NCBI GenBank assembly: GCA_003153955.1
Contig: PMCB01000020.1
Coordinates: forward strand, 1 to 13,744
Direction of reading: 5' to 3'
Length of the DNA stretch: 13,744 nt
DNA from: Dehalococcoidia bacterium
Lineage (GTDB): Bacteria; Chloroflexota; Dehalococcoidia; Dehalococcoidales; Fen-1064
Position 1 is the stretch's first letter. The number at the start of each line of letters is the position of its first letter. Positions 1 to 7,103 of this stretch are shown in pieces. Position numbers and translations under genes: made by a program. The notes below the pieces were generated by a model. That model had not been told where the DNA came from. It did no database searches and was given only the letters and a program-made list of their open reading frames with translations.

Positions 1-1054
1 CGGTCAGGACGCCGTGCAGCGCATTGACTTTCTTCCAACCGCCGGCGATCAGGATTACTTCCCCGGCATTGTGAATTTTTTCCGGGGAGACAGCCAGTAC
101 GTTCTTATTCGTCTCGCGGATAGTCTCCAGAAATTCTTCGGGCAGTTTTTTCGTTACGTTGGGATACAACCTTAAGACGATTTCCGCCACGCTGTCCCGC
201 AACTCGGGGTTTTTGGACTGCCATTCGATGATGCGGCGGATCGGCTCCGACATCGATTTTAACTGCAGATCGTTATAATCTCGGAAAAAGTGATGCTGGA
301 TGTTCAGTTGCCCCAGGCCGATAACGGCCATATCGAGGCTGAATTTCGGAGATGTTTCCGGCGGGGGGCTGCCGGCGTCCAGCGCAATCGGGCCGCTCAT
401 ATAGGAGACGCTTTGCCGCGGAATTTTTAGCAAAGATGACAGCGCAAATACATTTTCATCGGCATCGAAGTCACGGCTGTTGGCATGTTCCCAGGTGCCG
501 ATATGCGCGCCGCCGCAAAGCGAAACCAGCCGGATACTCTCGTAACCGCTGGCCCAGGATGGCGCCCGGCGGATGAGTTCTTTCAGCCCGTCAATGGTAA
601 AACCGACGCCCCGCCCGGACGAAATACCGATGGTCATACTGCGGCGCAGGCTGTTCAGCATCAATTCCGCCGCCGCTTCGCCCAGGCAGCGGTGCAGTCC
701 GTCCGCCGCCAGATAGGCAGCCGCAGTGCTTTCACCGGCCGGCTGTGCCCCGTTATTCTCCGAGCAGGCGGCTTCGACCCCTGCAATCCGGACCACACGG
801 GCGCGCCAGATGCCGGTCCGGCGCACCAGTTCTTCCCCCAGGGCGTCGTCCCTGGAAATCAGCCGCACGTCATTATTCGCGGCTGTTTTATCCTGCAGTT
901 CGAAACGGCCGTCCGCCAGCCATTTTTTAAGGCGGCGGTGGATGGTTGAAGGCGCCGCATAATACATTTTGCCCAGTTCCCGAAAACTGACATTTTCCAG
1001 CAGGTGCTTACGGGCAATCTCCGAAGCCAGACTATCCAGGTCAATAATATCCAA
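1..1054 (-). CDS. SorC-family (DeoR-like) transcriptional regulator, C-terminus cut by window edge
   Basis: The minus-strand frame is open from a TTG at 1054 to the left edge, 351 codons without a stop. It starts at TTG: an in-frame TAA at 1069-1067 excludes longer starts, and AAGGA at 1068-1064 lies nine bases upstream. Residues about 24-50 look like a helix-turn-helix (LGKMYYAAPSTIHRRLKKW). The rest resembles the SorC sugar-binding domain, with matching landmarks ISSGRGVGF (about 144-152), SLCGGAHIG (178-186), YMSGPIALDAG (218-228), DMAVIGLGQL (241-250) and ILIAGGWKK (334-342). Family members bind phosphorylated sugars or nucleosides and control catabolic operons; its ligand here is unknown. 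Only some tens of C-terminal residues should be missing, judging from family architecture. It is transcribed divergently from purA, which does not prove that it controls purA. Confidence 0.75.
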   Translation of the reverse strand, partial: MDIIDLDSLASEIARKHLLENVSFRELGKMYYAAPSTIHRRLKKWLADGRFELQDKTAANNDVRLISRDDALGEELVRRTGIWRARVVRIAGVEAACSENNGAQPAGESTAAAYLAADGLHRCLGEAAAELMLNSLRRSMTIGISSGRGVGFTIDGLKELIRRAPSWASGYESIRLVSLCGGAHIGTWEHANSRDFDADENVFALSSLLKIPRQSVSYMSGPIALDAGSPPPETSPKFSLDMAVIGLGQLNIQHHFFRDYNDLQLKSMSEPIRRIIEWQSKNPELRDSVAEIVLRLYPNVTKKLPEEFLETIRETNKNVLAVSPEKIHNAGEVILIAGGWKKVNALHGVLT

Positions 1055-1103
1055 GCCGCACCGTCCTTATTAACCCCTTTTTAAAAACACCACCGCACTA
1101 TGC

Positions 1104-1109
1104 ATTATA
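1104..1109 (-). promoter_or_regulatory. -10 box of the SorC-type regulator gene
   Basis: The minus strand reads a perfect TATAAT here. It would place transcription start near 1097 and leave a leader of about 43 bases before the TTG start. No good -35 is seen at 16-18 bases spacing, so an activator may be needed or the match may be chance. Confidence 0.45.
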
Positions 1110-1150
1110 CAATTTTCCGACCTTGGGATTTCAGACTCATTGCAACCAGG

Positions 1151-1184
1151 TTTCACAAATCCGGTACTGAATTTCACACCGGAT
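1151..1184. promoter_or_regulatory. Candidate operator: paired direct repeat and inverted repeat between regulator and purA
   Basis: TTTCACA occurs at 1151-1157 and again at 1172-1178, exactly 21 bases apart (two helical turns). ATCCGGT at 1159-1165 is the reverse complement of ACCGGAT at 1178-1184, with a 12-base spacer. The site lies upstream of the regulator's -10 box and between the two divergent genes, where an autoregulatory SorC operator would be expected. Its role is inferred from position and symmetry only. Confidence 0.35.
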
Positions 1185-1260
1185 ACAACCCGGACTATTG
1201 TAGGCGTAACTCCTTAGATTTACGATTATCAGGGTTGGAAAAACAAAACAGAACAACTCT

Positions 1261-1313
1261 CTCTGTGTAGAGGAAATCGGGAAATCTCCTTTAATCCCTC
1301 TTTCCCGAAAGAG
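1261..1313. repeat. Hairpin element in the purA leader (copy 1 of a degenerate intergenic family)
   Basis: The segment can fold as CTCT/AGAG at 1261-1272 and CTCTTT-CCCG-AAAGAG at 1298-1313. Alternatively TCGGGAAA (1277-1284) can pair with TTTCCCGA (1301-1308), which excludes the second hairpin. The stretch CTTTAATCCCTC resembles the reverse complement of the hairpin element near 4922-4950. It is either a dispersed repeat or a leader structure affecting purA. Confidence 0.45.
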
Positions 1314-1361
1314 CGAGACAACTGATTGTGATTAAGATTATCGAAATACAAAATATCCCAT

Positions 1362-1366
1362 GGAGG
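1362..1366 (+). promoter_or_regulatory. Ribosome binding site deciding the purA start
   Basis: GGAGG at 1362-1366 is followed by five bases and GTG at 1372. An in-frame ATG at 1360 overlaps this site and has no purine-rich site before it, so the GTG is the likelier start. Confidence 0.75.
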
Positions 1367-1371
1367 TTAAC

Positions 1372-2646
1372 GTGCCGTTAAGGATTATTGTCGGGGTCAA
1401 CTGGGGAGATGAGGGCAAAGGCCGGATGGTCGATTATTTCGCTAAAAATGCCGATTTTGTCGTCCGGTTTCAGGGCGGGAACAACGCCGGGCACACCATC
1501 GAGAATGATTTCGGGAATTTCAAACTGCACCTGATACCGTCCGGGATTTTCTACAAAAACACCGTGAATTTGCTGGGGCCGGGCACGGTGGTCAACCTCG
1601 AGGCAGCCGTAAAGGAGATGGAAGGTTTGCAAAAGCGCGGCATTGAAATCAATAAAGATAATTACAAAATAGCGGACCGCGCGATGATTTGCTTCCCTTT
1701 TCATAATTTGCAGGATGAATATGAAGAAGCGCGGCTGGACGGCCAAATGTTCGGCTCGACCAGACAGGGCATCGCCCCGGTTTACGGCGACCGCTACATG
1801 AAGTACGGCGTGCAGGTCGGCGCATTATTCTTTCCGGAATATTTGAAGCAGGAAATCGAACGCTGCCTGCAGCTGAAAAATAAGATATTCGAAAAGGCAT
1901 ATGGGAAGCCTGCCGCCGACCCGGAAGAGACGTTTCGCTGGGCGATGAAATACGGCGAAATCCTGAAGCCGCATATCTGCGACAGCATTGAGCTAGTCAA
2001 AAACGCGCGGAAAGCCGGCAAGCGCTTCCTGCTGGAAGGGCAACTCGGCGCGTTAAGAGATATCTTTTACGGCATCTATCCTTACCCCACATCCTCGTCA
2101 ACCATTGCCGGTTTCGGGGCGGTGGGCGCAGGTTATTTCAGCCGGGAGGCGCCGGAGGTGACCGGGGTGATGAAGGCTTTTTCGACCTGTGTCGGTGAGG
2201 GGCCGTTTACGACCGAAATCCACGGCGAATTGGCCGCTCAAATCCGCGAAATATCGTTCGAATACGGAGCTCTGACAGGACGGCCGCGGCGCATCGGCTG
2301 GTTCGATGCCGTGGCTTCCAGATACGGCGCTGAGGTCAGTGGCGCTTCTGAAATCGCCCTGACGAAACTGGATTCCCTCTCCGGTCTGAAAACATTGAAT
2401 ATTTGTACTGCCTACCGTATCGGCGCCCGCACACTGAAAAATTTCCCCATCACACCGGAATTGATTCAGGCTGAACCGGTCTACACGGAAATGCCCGGCT
2501 GGCAGGAAGACATCCGGGAAGTCCGCCGATTCACGCAACTGCCCGCGGCCGCGCAGAAATACGTGGAAAGAATCGAAAGACTGGTGGAAAGACCGATTAA
2601 ATATGTTTCGGTCGGCCCGCACCGGGAAGCGATGATTCTGAGATAA
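1372..2646 (+). CDS. purA: Adenylosuccinate synthetase (PurA), divergent
   Basis: It condenses IMP with aspartate using GTP to give adenylosuccinate, the first step from IMP to AMP, in the cytosol. With the GTG start it has 424 residues, the usual bacterial length. WGDEGKGR puts Asp13, and GGNNAGHT puts His41, at the catalytic positions of the E. coli enzyme, which also supports this start. Further motifs are GSTRQGIAPVY (about 128-138), TSSSTIAG (240-247), VGEGPFTTE (274-282), TGRPRR (302-307) and TKLD (331-334). Several are altered: the family's EGAQG is EGQLG (222-226), DIDHG is DIFYG, and the TRVG before GPF is TCVG. It may be a slower or differently regulated enzyme, or a paralogue. It is not a phage PurZ, because the catalytic Asp is kept. 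purC follows after 56 bases on the same strand. Confidence 0.9.
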   Translation: MPLRIIVGVNWGDEGKGRMVDYFAKNADFVVRFQGGNNAGHTIENDFGNFKLHLIPSGIFYKNTVNLLGPGTVVNLEAAVKEMEGLQKRGIEINKDNYKIADRAMICFPFHNLQDEYEEARLDGQMFGSTRQGIAPVYGDRYMKYGVQVGALFFPEYLKQEIERCLQLKNKIFEKAYGKPAADPEETFRWAMKYGEILKPHICDSIELVKNARKAGKRFLLEGQLGALRDIFYGIYPYPTSSSTIAGFGAVGAGYFSREAPEVTGVMKAFSTCVGEGPFTTEIHGELAAQIREISFEYGALTGRPRRIGWFDAVASRYGAEVSGASEIALTKLDSLSGLKTLNICTAYRIGARTLKNFPITPELIQAEPVYTEMPGWQEDIREVRRFTQLPAAAQKYVERIERLVERPIKYVSVGPHREAMILR

Positions 2647-2702
2647 ATATTGGATTTTATAGCAACTGCCTAAAAAAATAATGGAAAGAAGGAGCAATAA
2701 AA

Positions 2703-3671
2703 ATGATATCAGACGACGTAATAATAAACCAAATTAAGTTTACTTTAAGAGAGACCGATTTTAAAAATCTCAGTAAAAAATATCAAGGTAAAGTAAGAGA
2801 TGTTTATATTTCAAAAGATAAAATTTTCCTGATATCCACCGACAGGCAGTCTGCATTTGACAGAAATCTTGCAATAATTCCCTTTAAAGGCCAGGTTTTA
2901 ACTCAAACTTCAGCCTTCTGGTTTGATAAAACCAGGGATATAATTCCCAATCATATCATCGATGTGCCTGACCCTAATGTGATTGTAGCTAAAAACCTTA
3001 ATGTTTTCCCTGTTGAGGTTATTGTACGGGGTTATCTAACAGGCGTAACCAATACCGCGGCCTGGACTGCCTATCAAAAAGGGGAAAGATATTTTTGCGG
3101 CAACGTATTAGCTGAAGGTCTTAAAAAGAACCAGAAATTTGAAAAGCCCATTATAACCCCGACAACAAAATCCGCAGAGCATGATGAGCAAATATCTGCG
3201 GAAGAAATCGTAAAAAGAAAATTAATGACTCAGGAACAATGGGATTATGTGGCGGATAAAGCACTAAAACTATTTAAAAAAGGAACCAGATTCACCAATA
3301 AAAACGGCCTCATCCTGGTAGACACGAAATACGAGTTCGGTTATGATGACAGGGGTAAAATTTATTTAATCGACGAGCTGCACACGCCGGACTCGGCAAG
3401 ATTCTGGTTAAAAGATACTTATAAAGCAAGGATTGCAAAAGGTGAAGAGCCGGAAAATATTGATAAAGAATTCTTAAGGCTTTGGTTCAAGGAACATTGT
3501 GATCCATATAAAGACAAAGTTTTGACGGAAGCGCCGGAAGATTTAGTCGTAGAACTAAGCAAAAGATACATCAAACTTAACGAGATGACAACGGGTAAAC
3601 AATTTAAAGCGGAAGCCGGGGATGTTAACAAAAGGATTGAAAAGAACTTAAAAAACGCTGGCTACTTATGA
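2703..3671 (+). CDS. purC: Phosphoribosylaminoimidazole-succinocarboxamide (SAICAR) synthase (PurC)
   Basis: It joins CAIR and aspartate with ATP to form SAICAR in de novo purine synthesis. The 322-residue protein has the full motif set: GKVRDVY (29-35), TDRQSAFDR (45-53), VRGYLTG (108-114), TPTTKSAEHDE (152-162), LVDTKYEFG (205-213) and DELHTPDSARFW (224-235). It is longer than the common bacterial form of about 240 residues and resembles the roughly 300-residue, ADE1-like form. The start is well supported: AAGGAG at 2689-2694 lies eight bases before the ATG. The gene is visibly AT-richer than purA and the downstream genes (for example 12 G+C in the 60 bases 2761-2820) and prefers A/T-ending codons, which suggests a different origin. 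It probably shares a transcript with purA. A relic of a purA 3' end follows it. Confidence 0.95.
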   Translation: MISDDVIINQIKFTLRETDFKNLSKKYQGKVRDVYISKDKIFLISTDRQSAFDRNLAIIPFKGQVLTQTSAFWFDKTRDIIPNHIIDVPDPNVIVAKNLNVFPVEVIVRGYLTGVTNTAAWTAYQKGERYFCGNVLAEGLKKNQKFEKPIITPTTKSAEHDEQISAEEIVKRKLMTQEQWDYVADKALKLFKKGTRFTNKNGLILVDTKYEFGYDDRGKIYLIDELHTPDSARFWLKDTYKARIAKGEEPENIDKEFLRLWFKEHCDPYKDKVLTEAPEDLVVELSKRYIKLNEMTTGKQFKAEAGDVNKRIEKNLKNAGYL

Positions 3672-3704
3672 ACGAACTGCAGTAAAAACAGCTAAAAACC
3701 GGGA

Positions 3705-3764
3705 GAAAGACCTGTCAACTACGTTTCGGTCGGCCCGCACCGGGAAGCGATGAGATTGAGATAA
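3705..3764 (+). pseudogene. Relic of a purA 3' end
   Basis: This 60-base stretch matches the last 60 bases of intact purA (2587-2646) at 52 positions, including an uninterrupted 31-base identity (3723-3753 versus 2605-2635). Read in the purA frame it gives ERPVNYVSVGPHREAMRLR and a stop, against ERPIKYVSVGPHREAMILR in purA. An in-frame TAA at 3693-3695 lies just upstream and the rest of purA is absent, so no protein is made from it. It indicates a second or older purA copy, or duplicated flanks, around purC. Confidence 0.8.
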
Positions 3765-3790
3765 ACCACAAATCATAAGAGGGTGATTTA

Positions 3791-3853
3791 TTGAGACTGT
3801 TTCTATCACTTTTTACCAAGATTTTTAGTATCCTGCAATCTCATGTGATATAA
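3791..3853 (+). CDS. Possible 20-residue hydrophobic peptide
   Basis: A TTG at 3791 follows GAGGGTGA (3779-3786) by four bases and opens 20 codons ending in TAA. The predicted peptide is Phe/Leu/Ile-rich with one Lys and one Arg and no Cys. The radical SAM gene's -10 box overlaps its stop. It may be a real small peptide, the stump of a lost gene, or chance; no family is recognised. Confidence 0.15.
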   Translation: MRLFLSLFTKIFSILQSHVI

Positions 3854-3854
3854 T
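3846..3854 (+). promoter_or_regulatory. Extended -10 promoter of the radical SAM gene
   Basis: TG-A-TATAAT is a perfect extended -10 element, which can work without a good -35. Transcription would begin near 3861, giving a leader of about 44 bases before the ATG at 3905. Confidence 0.55.
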
Positions 3855-3904
3855 GACAATTCTAAGCGATTGTTGAGGCTACTCTTAATGGTATATTTAT
3901 CGAA

Positions 3905-4852
3905 ATGAGTATATATTTAACCGTTGAAAGAATTGAATTTGTGGTTACCAACCGCTGCAACTCGAATTGCCGGCATTGTTTGATAGATAAAAATAAAAGA
4001 AAATCGAAACCAGCCGCAGTCGGCATTGAACTGGCGATAAAAGTAATTAAAGAGGTCACGGGTAAATTTTCTCCCCAATCATTGATGACATTCGGGGGTG
4101 AGCCGCTGTTATTCCCTGATGTCGTTTGTGCGATTCACCGAACCGCCCGCGACTGCGGCATCGCCAAAAGAGAAATTATTACCAATGCCGGATGGCAGAA
4201 ATCTGAAGACGATTCCCGGGAAATGGCCCCTAAACTGGCTGAAAGCGGTGTTACTGATATGGCAATCTCCGTCGACGGATTTCACCGGGAATATATCCCT
4301 ACCACGGTTGTTAAACAAAATGTGAGTAAACTGCTGGATGCCGGAATTTCAGTGGCTTGGAATCCCTGCTGGGTAATTTCGAAAGAACACAACAACCCCT
4401 GGAATACCCGTACCAGAGCCGTCCTCAGTGAGCTCAGCCATCTACCGGTGCCGGAATCGAAAGGAAACACGGTCCAGCCGGCGGGTAATGCTTTAAGTTT
4501 TCTCGGAGAATATTTGCCGAAGAAAACCGCATCGCCGGACGGTAAATGTGAAGATGTGCCCTATTCCAGCAAACCCGACCGGATAAAGGTGATTTCAATT
4601 GAATCGAACGGCGACATTTCAATCTGCCGGGAATTTTCTATCGGCAATGCCGGAAAACAGAATATTATCGATTTGTTGGAGAACTATGACCCGTATCAAT
4701 TTCCCGAAATGGCGGCCATCCTGCAGGGCGGTACGGCAAAATTAGAGGAATATGCGCATGAGAAAGGTGTCATACCGGCGGCGGGCGGTTACTATTCAAT
4801 CTGCGATAAATGTGTCGATCTAAGACGAAGATTACGTGATATTGCGATTTAA
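3905..4852 (+). CDS. Radical SAM protein with extra C-terminal cysteines
   Basis: It belongs to the radical SAM superfamily, which uses a [4Fe-4S] cluster and S-adenosylmethionine for radical chemistry. CNSNCRHC gives the cluster ligands Cys18, Cys22 and Cys25, and FGGEPLL (63-69) is the SAM-binding GGE motif. Cys215, Cys241, Cys300 and Cys303 (the last two as CDKC) could hold an auxiliary cluster of the SPASM/twitch type, a group that includes peptide-modifying and cofactor-making enzymes. The protein has 315 residues and no membrane segment. The ATG is the only ATG, GTG or TTG start in the frame after an upstream TAA at 3863, but no clear ribosome site precedes it. No partner gene or obvious precursor peptide is adjacent, so the substrate is unknown. 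Confidence 0.85.
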   Translation: MSIYLTVERIEFVVTNRCNSNCRHCLIDKNKRKSKPAAVGIELAIKVIKEVTGKFSPQSLMTFGGEPLLFPDVVCAIHRTARDCGIAKREIITNAGWQKSEDDSREMAPKLAESGVTDMAISVDGFHREYIPTTVVKQNVSKLLDAGISVAWNPCWVISKEHNNPWNTRTRAVLSELSHLPVPESKGNTVQPAGNALSFLGEYLPKKTASPDGKCEDVPYSSKPDRIKVISIESNGDISICREFSIGNAGKQNIIDLLENYDPYQFPEMAAILQGGTAKLEEYAHEKGVIPAAGGYYSICDKCVDLRRRLRDIAI

Positions 4853-4868
4853 TTTATTATGAGGTGAC

Positions 4869-4934
4869 ATGATGACACACGAGTGGCCTCCCACCTTTTA
4901 TATATCGGGAAAAAAGATGATTCTCCCTCCTTGA
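4869..4934 (+). CDS. Possible 21-residue ORF ending in a hairpin repeat
   Basis: GAGGTG at 4861-4866 precedes tandem ATG codons at 4869 and 4872. The frame runs 21 codons and stops at 4932-4934 inside the hairpin at 4924-4944. The good start signal with an abrupt end looks like the 5' stump of a gene cut by the repeat, though chance is not excluded. No family is recognised. Confidence 0.15.
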   Translation: MMTHEWPPTFYISGKKMILPP

Positions 4935-4950
4935 TAAGGAGGGATTAAGG
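4922..4950. repeat. Hairpin element (copy 2 of a degenerate intergenic family)
   Basis: A perfect 9-base stem, TCCCTCCTT-GAT-AAGGAGGGA (4924-4944), is followed by TTAAGG. Its reverse complement resembles the element in the purA leader, and its layout (8-9 base stem, three-base loop) matches the one at 12368-12386. There is no T-run after the stem, so it is a poor intrinsic terminator on the plus strand. Confidence 0.55.
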
Positions 4951-4967
4951 TAGAATTAACTTTCATT

Positions 4968-5468
4968 ATGGATGACCTTTCATTGCAACCGGCGGCCGAA
5001 AACGACCTGGCAGCGATGCTGGAATTGTATAATTTCTATATCATTAACACCACCGCCACGTTCGACCACGGCCAAATAACGCCGGAGGAATTCCGGCAGC
5101 GCATATTCATCGGGCATGAAAAGTACAAAACATACATCATCCGCCTTGGTAACGACACCGTGGGGTTTTGTTTCTTAACGCAATACCGTAAAAAAGCAGC
5201 CTACGACCGGACCGCGGAAATCGGACTCTACCTGAAGCCGGATTTTACCGGCAAAAACATCGGGGATGATACGGTAATATTTTTGGAGAAAGTCGCCATC
5301 AGCAAAGGAATCAGGGTAATTATTGCTTCAATTTCCGGCGAAAACACCGCCAGCATCAAGCTGTTTCAAAAAATGGGTTATGAAAGATGCGCGCATTACA
5401 GGCAGGTGGGTGAAAAATTCGGCCGCTTCATCGATGTCATCGACTATGAAAAAATATTGCCAGATTAA
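4968..5468 (+). CDS. GNAT N-acetyltransferase, phosphinothricin/methionine sulfoximine acetyltransferase-like
   Basis: It is a GNAT enzyme expected to move an acetyl group from acetyl-CoA to an amine. The 166-residue protein matches the Pat/MddA-like subgroup: LYNFYIINTTATFD (20-33), AEIGLYLKPDFTGKNIG (83-99, the acetyl-CoA pyrophosphate loop, with TGKNIG for the usual RGKGIG), SGENTASIKLFQKMGY (123-138) and VGEKFGRFIDVIDYEK (147-162). Known members acetylate glutamate analogues or methionine derivatives; the substrate here cannot be read from sequence. The ribosome site is weak (TAAGG at 4946-4950, well upstream). It stands alone between the hairpin element and the promoter of the next unit. 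Confidence 0.85.
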   Translation: MDDLSLQPAAENDLAAMLELYNFYIINTTATFDHGQITPEEFRQRIFIGHEKYKTYIIRLGNDTVGFCFLTQYRKKAAYDRTAEIGLYLKPDFTGKNIGDDTVIFLEKVAISKGIRVIIASISGENTASIKLFQKMGYERCAHYRQVGEKFGRFIDVIDYEKILPD

Positions 5469-5513
5469 ACCATTCATTATTTAAGCCCTGATTGCCGTCC
5501 GAAATGATTTCAT

Positions 5514-5543
5514 TTGCAAAATGCCCCGTAAGGCAGATATAAT
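5514..5543 (+). promoter_or_regulatory. Sigma70-type promoter of the DUF362/aldehyde dehydrogenase pair
   Basis: TTGCAA (5514-5519), an 18-base spacer and a perfect TATAAT (5538-5543) form the best promoter in the window. Transcription would start near 5550. The spacer contains a short inverted repeat, TGCC (5522-5525) and GGCA (5532-5535), which might be a regulator site. Confidence 0.6.
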
Positions 5544-5595
5544 TTCGGTCACAGGCACTAAAGGTGCGCAGATATCATAAAGGCAGGTCTATCCA

Positions 5596-7092
5596 ATGAC
5601 GACAAACGCAACCCGGCCCCGGGTTATCATCAGGTCTTGCGATGCTTATCATGTCCCCACTATCAGGACCATCATCCGTGAAGGCCTGCAGCAGCTGCAG
5701 ATACAGCCCACCGGACATACATTGCTGAAACCGAATCTCGTCTCCAGCGGCACCCTGTTCGACCACGCTTTTACACGCGCCGAATTTACCGAAGGCGTTT
5801 TGCTGGCCCTGCGCGATGTGGACAAAGACGGCGCGATGACCGAATTGGCGGTGGGAGAACGAAGCGGCATCACCATTCCCACCCGCTATGCTTTTAAAGG
5901 CGCCGGTTACAACCAAATGCTGCGGAGGCTGAAGGTCAAACGGTATTGTTTCGACGAAGAGCAGCAGGTAGAATACCGGCTGCAGCATGAGGGAAGACTG
6001 CGCGATTACATCTTTATCCCGGAAGTATTGACTAAAACCGAATATTTTATCAACTGTCCCAAGTTTAAAGCCCATCCCTGGACGACCGTGACTTTTTCGA
6101 TGAAGAATTACATCGGCCTGCAGGACGACCGGCACCGTCTGATCGACCATGATACCCATCTGAATCAAAAAGTGGCCGACCTCCAGTACATTATCCAGCC
6201 GCAGTTCATTGCCGCCGATGCGATTATTGCCGGCGAGGGGCGGATGCTGACGCCGCTGCCTTTCGACATGAAACTGATTATCATGGGCGACAACCAGGTG
6301 GCCTTCGATGCTGTCTGCTGTCAGATCATAGGGGTCGACCCGCTTTCGGTAGAGCATATACGGCTCGCCTATGAGCGCGGGTTCGGCCCGGTCGACCTTG
6401 CGCAAATTGAGATCAGCGGCGACGTGTCACTGGAGGCCGCCAGAAAACAGGCACACGGCTTCCGTTCCGGGCTGATTCGGGTAGAGGACTATTTCCGGGA
6501 CACAAATATTAAAACCTATGCCGGCGTACCCGATGAAAAAGAAGGTTGTGATTACTGCTGGGGCGGGTGCCCGGGCGCGTTGGAGGAAGCCATCGAAATT
6601 CTGCGCCTTTTCGATAAAGAAACGGACCGCAAAATGCCGCCGCTGCACCTGGTGTTCGGGGCGTACAAGGGCCCAATCGATGCCAAACCCGGGGAGAAAG
6701 TTATTTTCCTGGGGAATTGCGCCGAATGGCAAGGTTCCATAGCGGGAGAGCCGGTCGATATAAAACGGCTGCCGTCCACACGGGCCAAAAAAGACCCGCA
6801 TTACGCCATCCCATCGGATATTTACCAGAAAATGGCGGCGGTTACCTTGCGCCTGCTGCGTACGAAAAAGAAAAGCTATCTGCGCCTGCCGGGGTGCCCG
6901 GTGAGCGTCGCCGAACAGGTGCTGCTGCTGGCATACATCAGCGGCGCGAAAAACCCGTATTTTGACCCACGGACGGCCGTGAACTTCACCGGTTCATACC
7001 TCGCTTTCCGCACGGCGAACATGTTTAAATTCCGGTCCTATCAGACAAAAAAGAATGTGAAATCCAAAAATTCAAATAATCAGGTGCAGTGA
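5596..7092 (+). CDS. DUF362 protein with cysteine-containing C-terminal extension
   Basis: Residues about 8-280 match the DUF362 family, a widespread uncharacterised family in anaerobes and archaea often linked to iron-sulfur proteins. Landmarks are LLKPNLVS (43-50), VGERSG (86-91), FINCPKFKAHPWTTVTFSMK (151-170) and AFDAVCCQIIGVDP (236-249). About 200 further residues carry CDYCWGGC (Cys318, 321, 325), Cys375 and Cys434 (LPGCP), able to bind a metal or cluster; this replaces the ferredoxin domain seen in many relatives. The protein has 498 residues, no clear signal peptide and a basic tail. AGGCAGG at 5581-5587 precedes the ATG. Its stop overlaps the region of the aldehyde dehydrogenase start, so the two are probably co-translated. 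The biochemical function is unknown. Confidence 0.85.
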   Translation: MTTNATRPRVIIRSCDAYHVPTIRTIIREGLQQLQIQPTGHTLLKPNLVSSGTLFDHAFTRAEFTEGVLLALRDVDKDGAMTELAVGERSGITIPTRYAFKGAGYNQMLRRLKVKRYCFDEEQQVEYRLQHEGRLRDYIFIPEVLTKTEYFINCPKFKAHPWTTVTFSMKNYIGLQDDRHRLIDHDTHLNQKVADLQYIIQPQFIAADAIIAGEGRMLTPLPFDMKLIIMGDNQVAFDAVCCQIIGVDPLSVEHIRLAYERGFGPVDLAQIEISGDVSLEAARKQAHGFRSGLIRVEDYFRDTNIKTYAGVPDEKEGCDYCWGGCPGALEEAIEILRLFDKETDRKMPPLHLVFGAYKGPIDAKPGEKVIFLGNCAEWQGSIAGEPVDIKRLPSTRAKKDPHYAIPSDIYQKMAAVTLRLLRTKKKSYLRLPGCPVSVAEQVLLLAYISGAKNPYFDPRTAVNFTGSYLAFRTANMFKFRSYQTKKNVKSKNSNNQVQ

Positions 7093-7103
7093 GGGCCATC
7101 AGG

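Noticed and set aside
485..949. Open frame on the plus strand opposite the SorC-type gene
   Set aside because: Low-complexity, Arg/Pro/Ala-rich translation with no family features, lying antisense to a well-supported regulator frame.
1372..2646. Phage-type PurZ (aminoadenylosuccinate synthetase for diaminopurine DNA)
   Set aside because: The catalytic Asp in WGDEGKGR is present, the length is bacterial PurA-like, and no phage genes are nearby.
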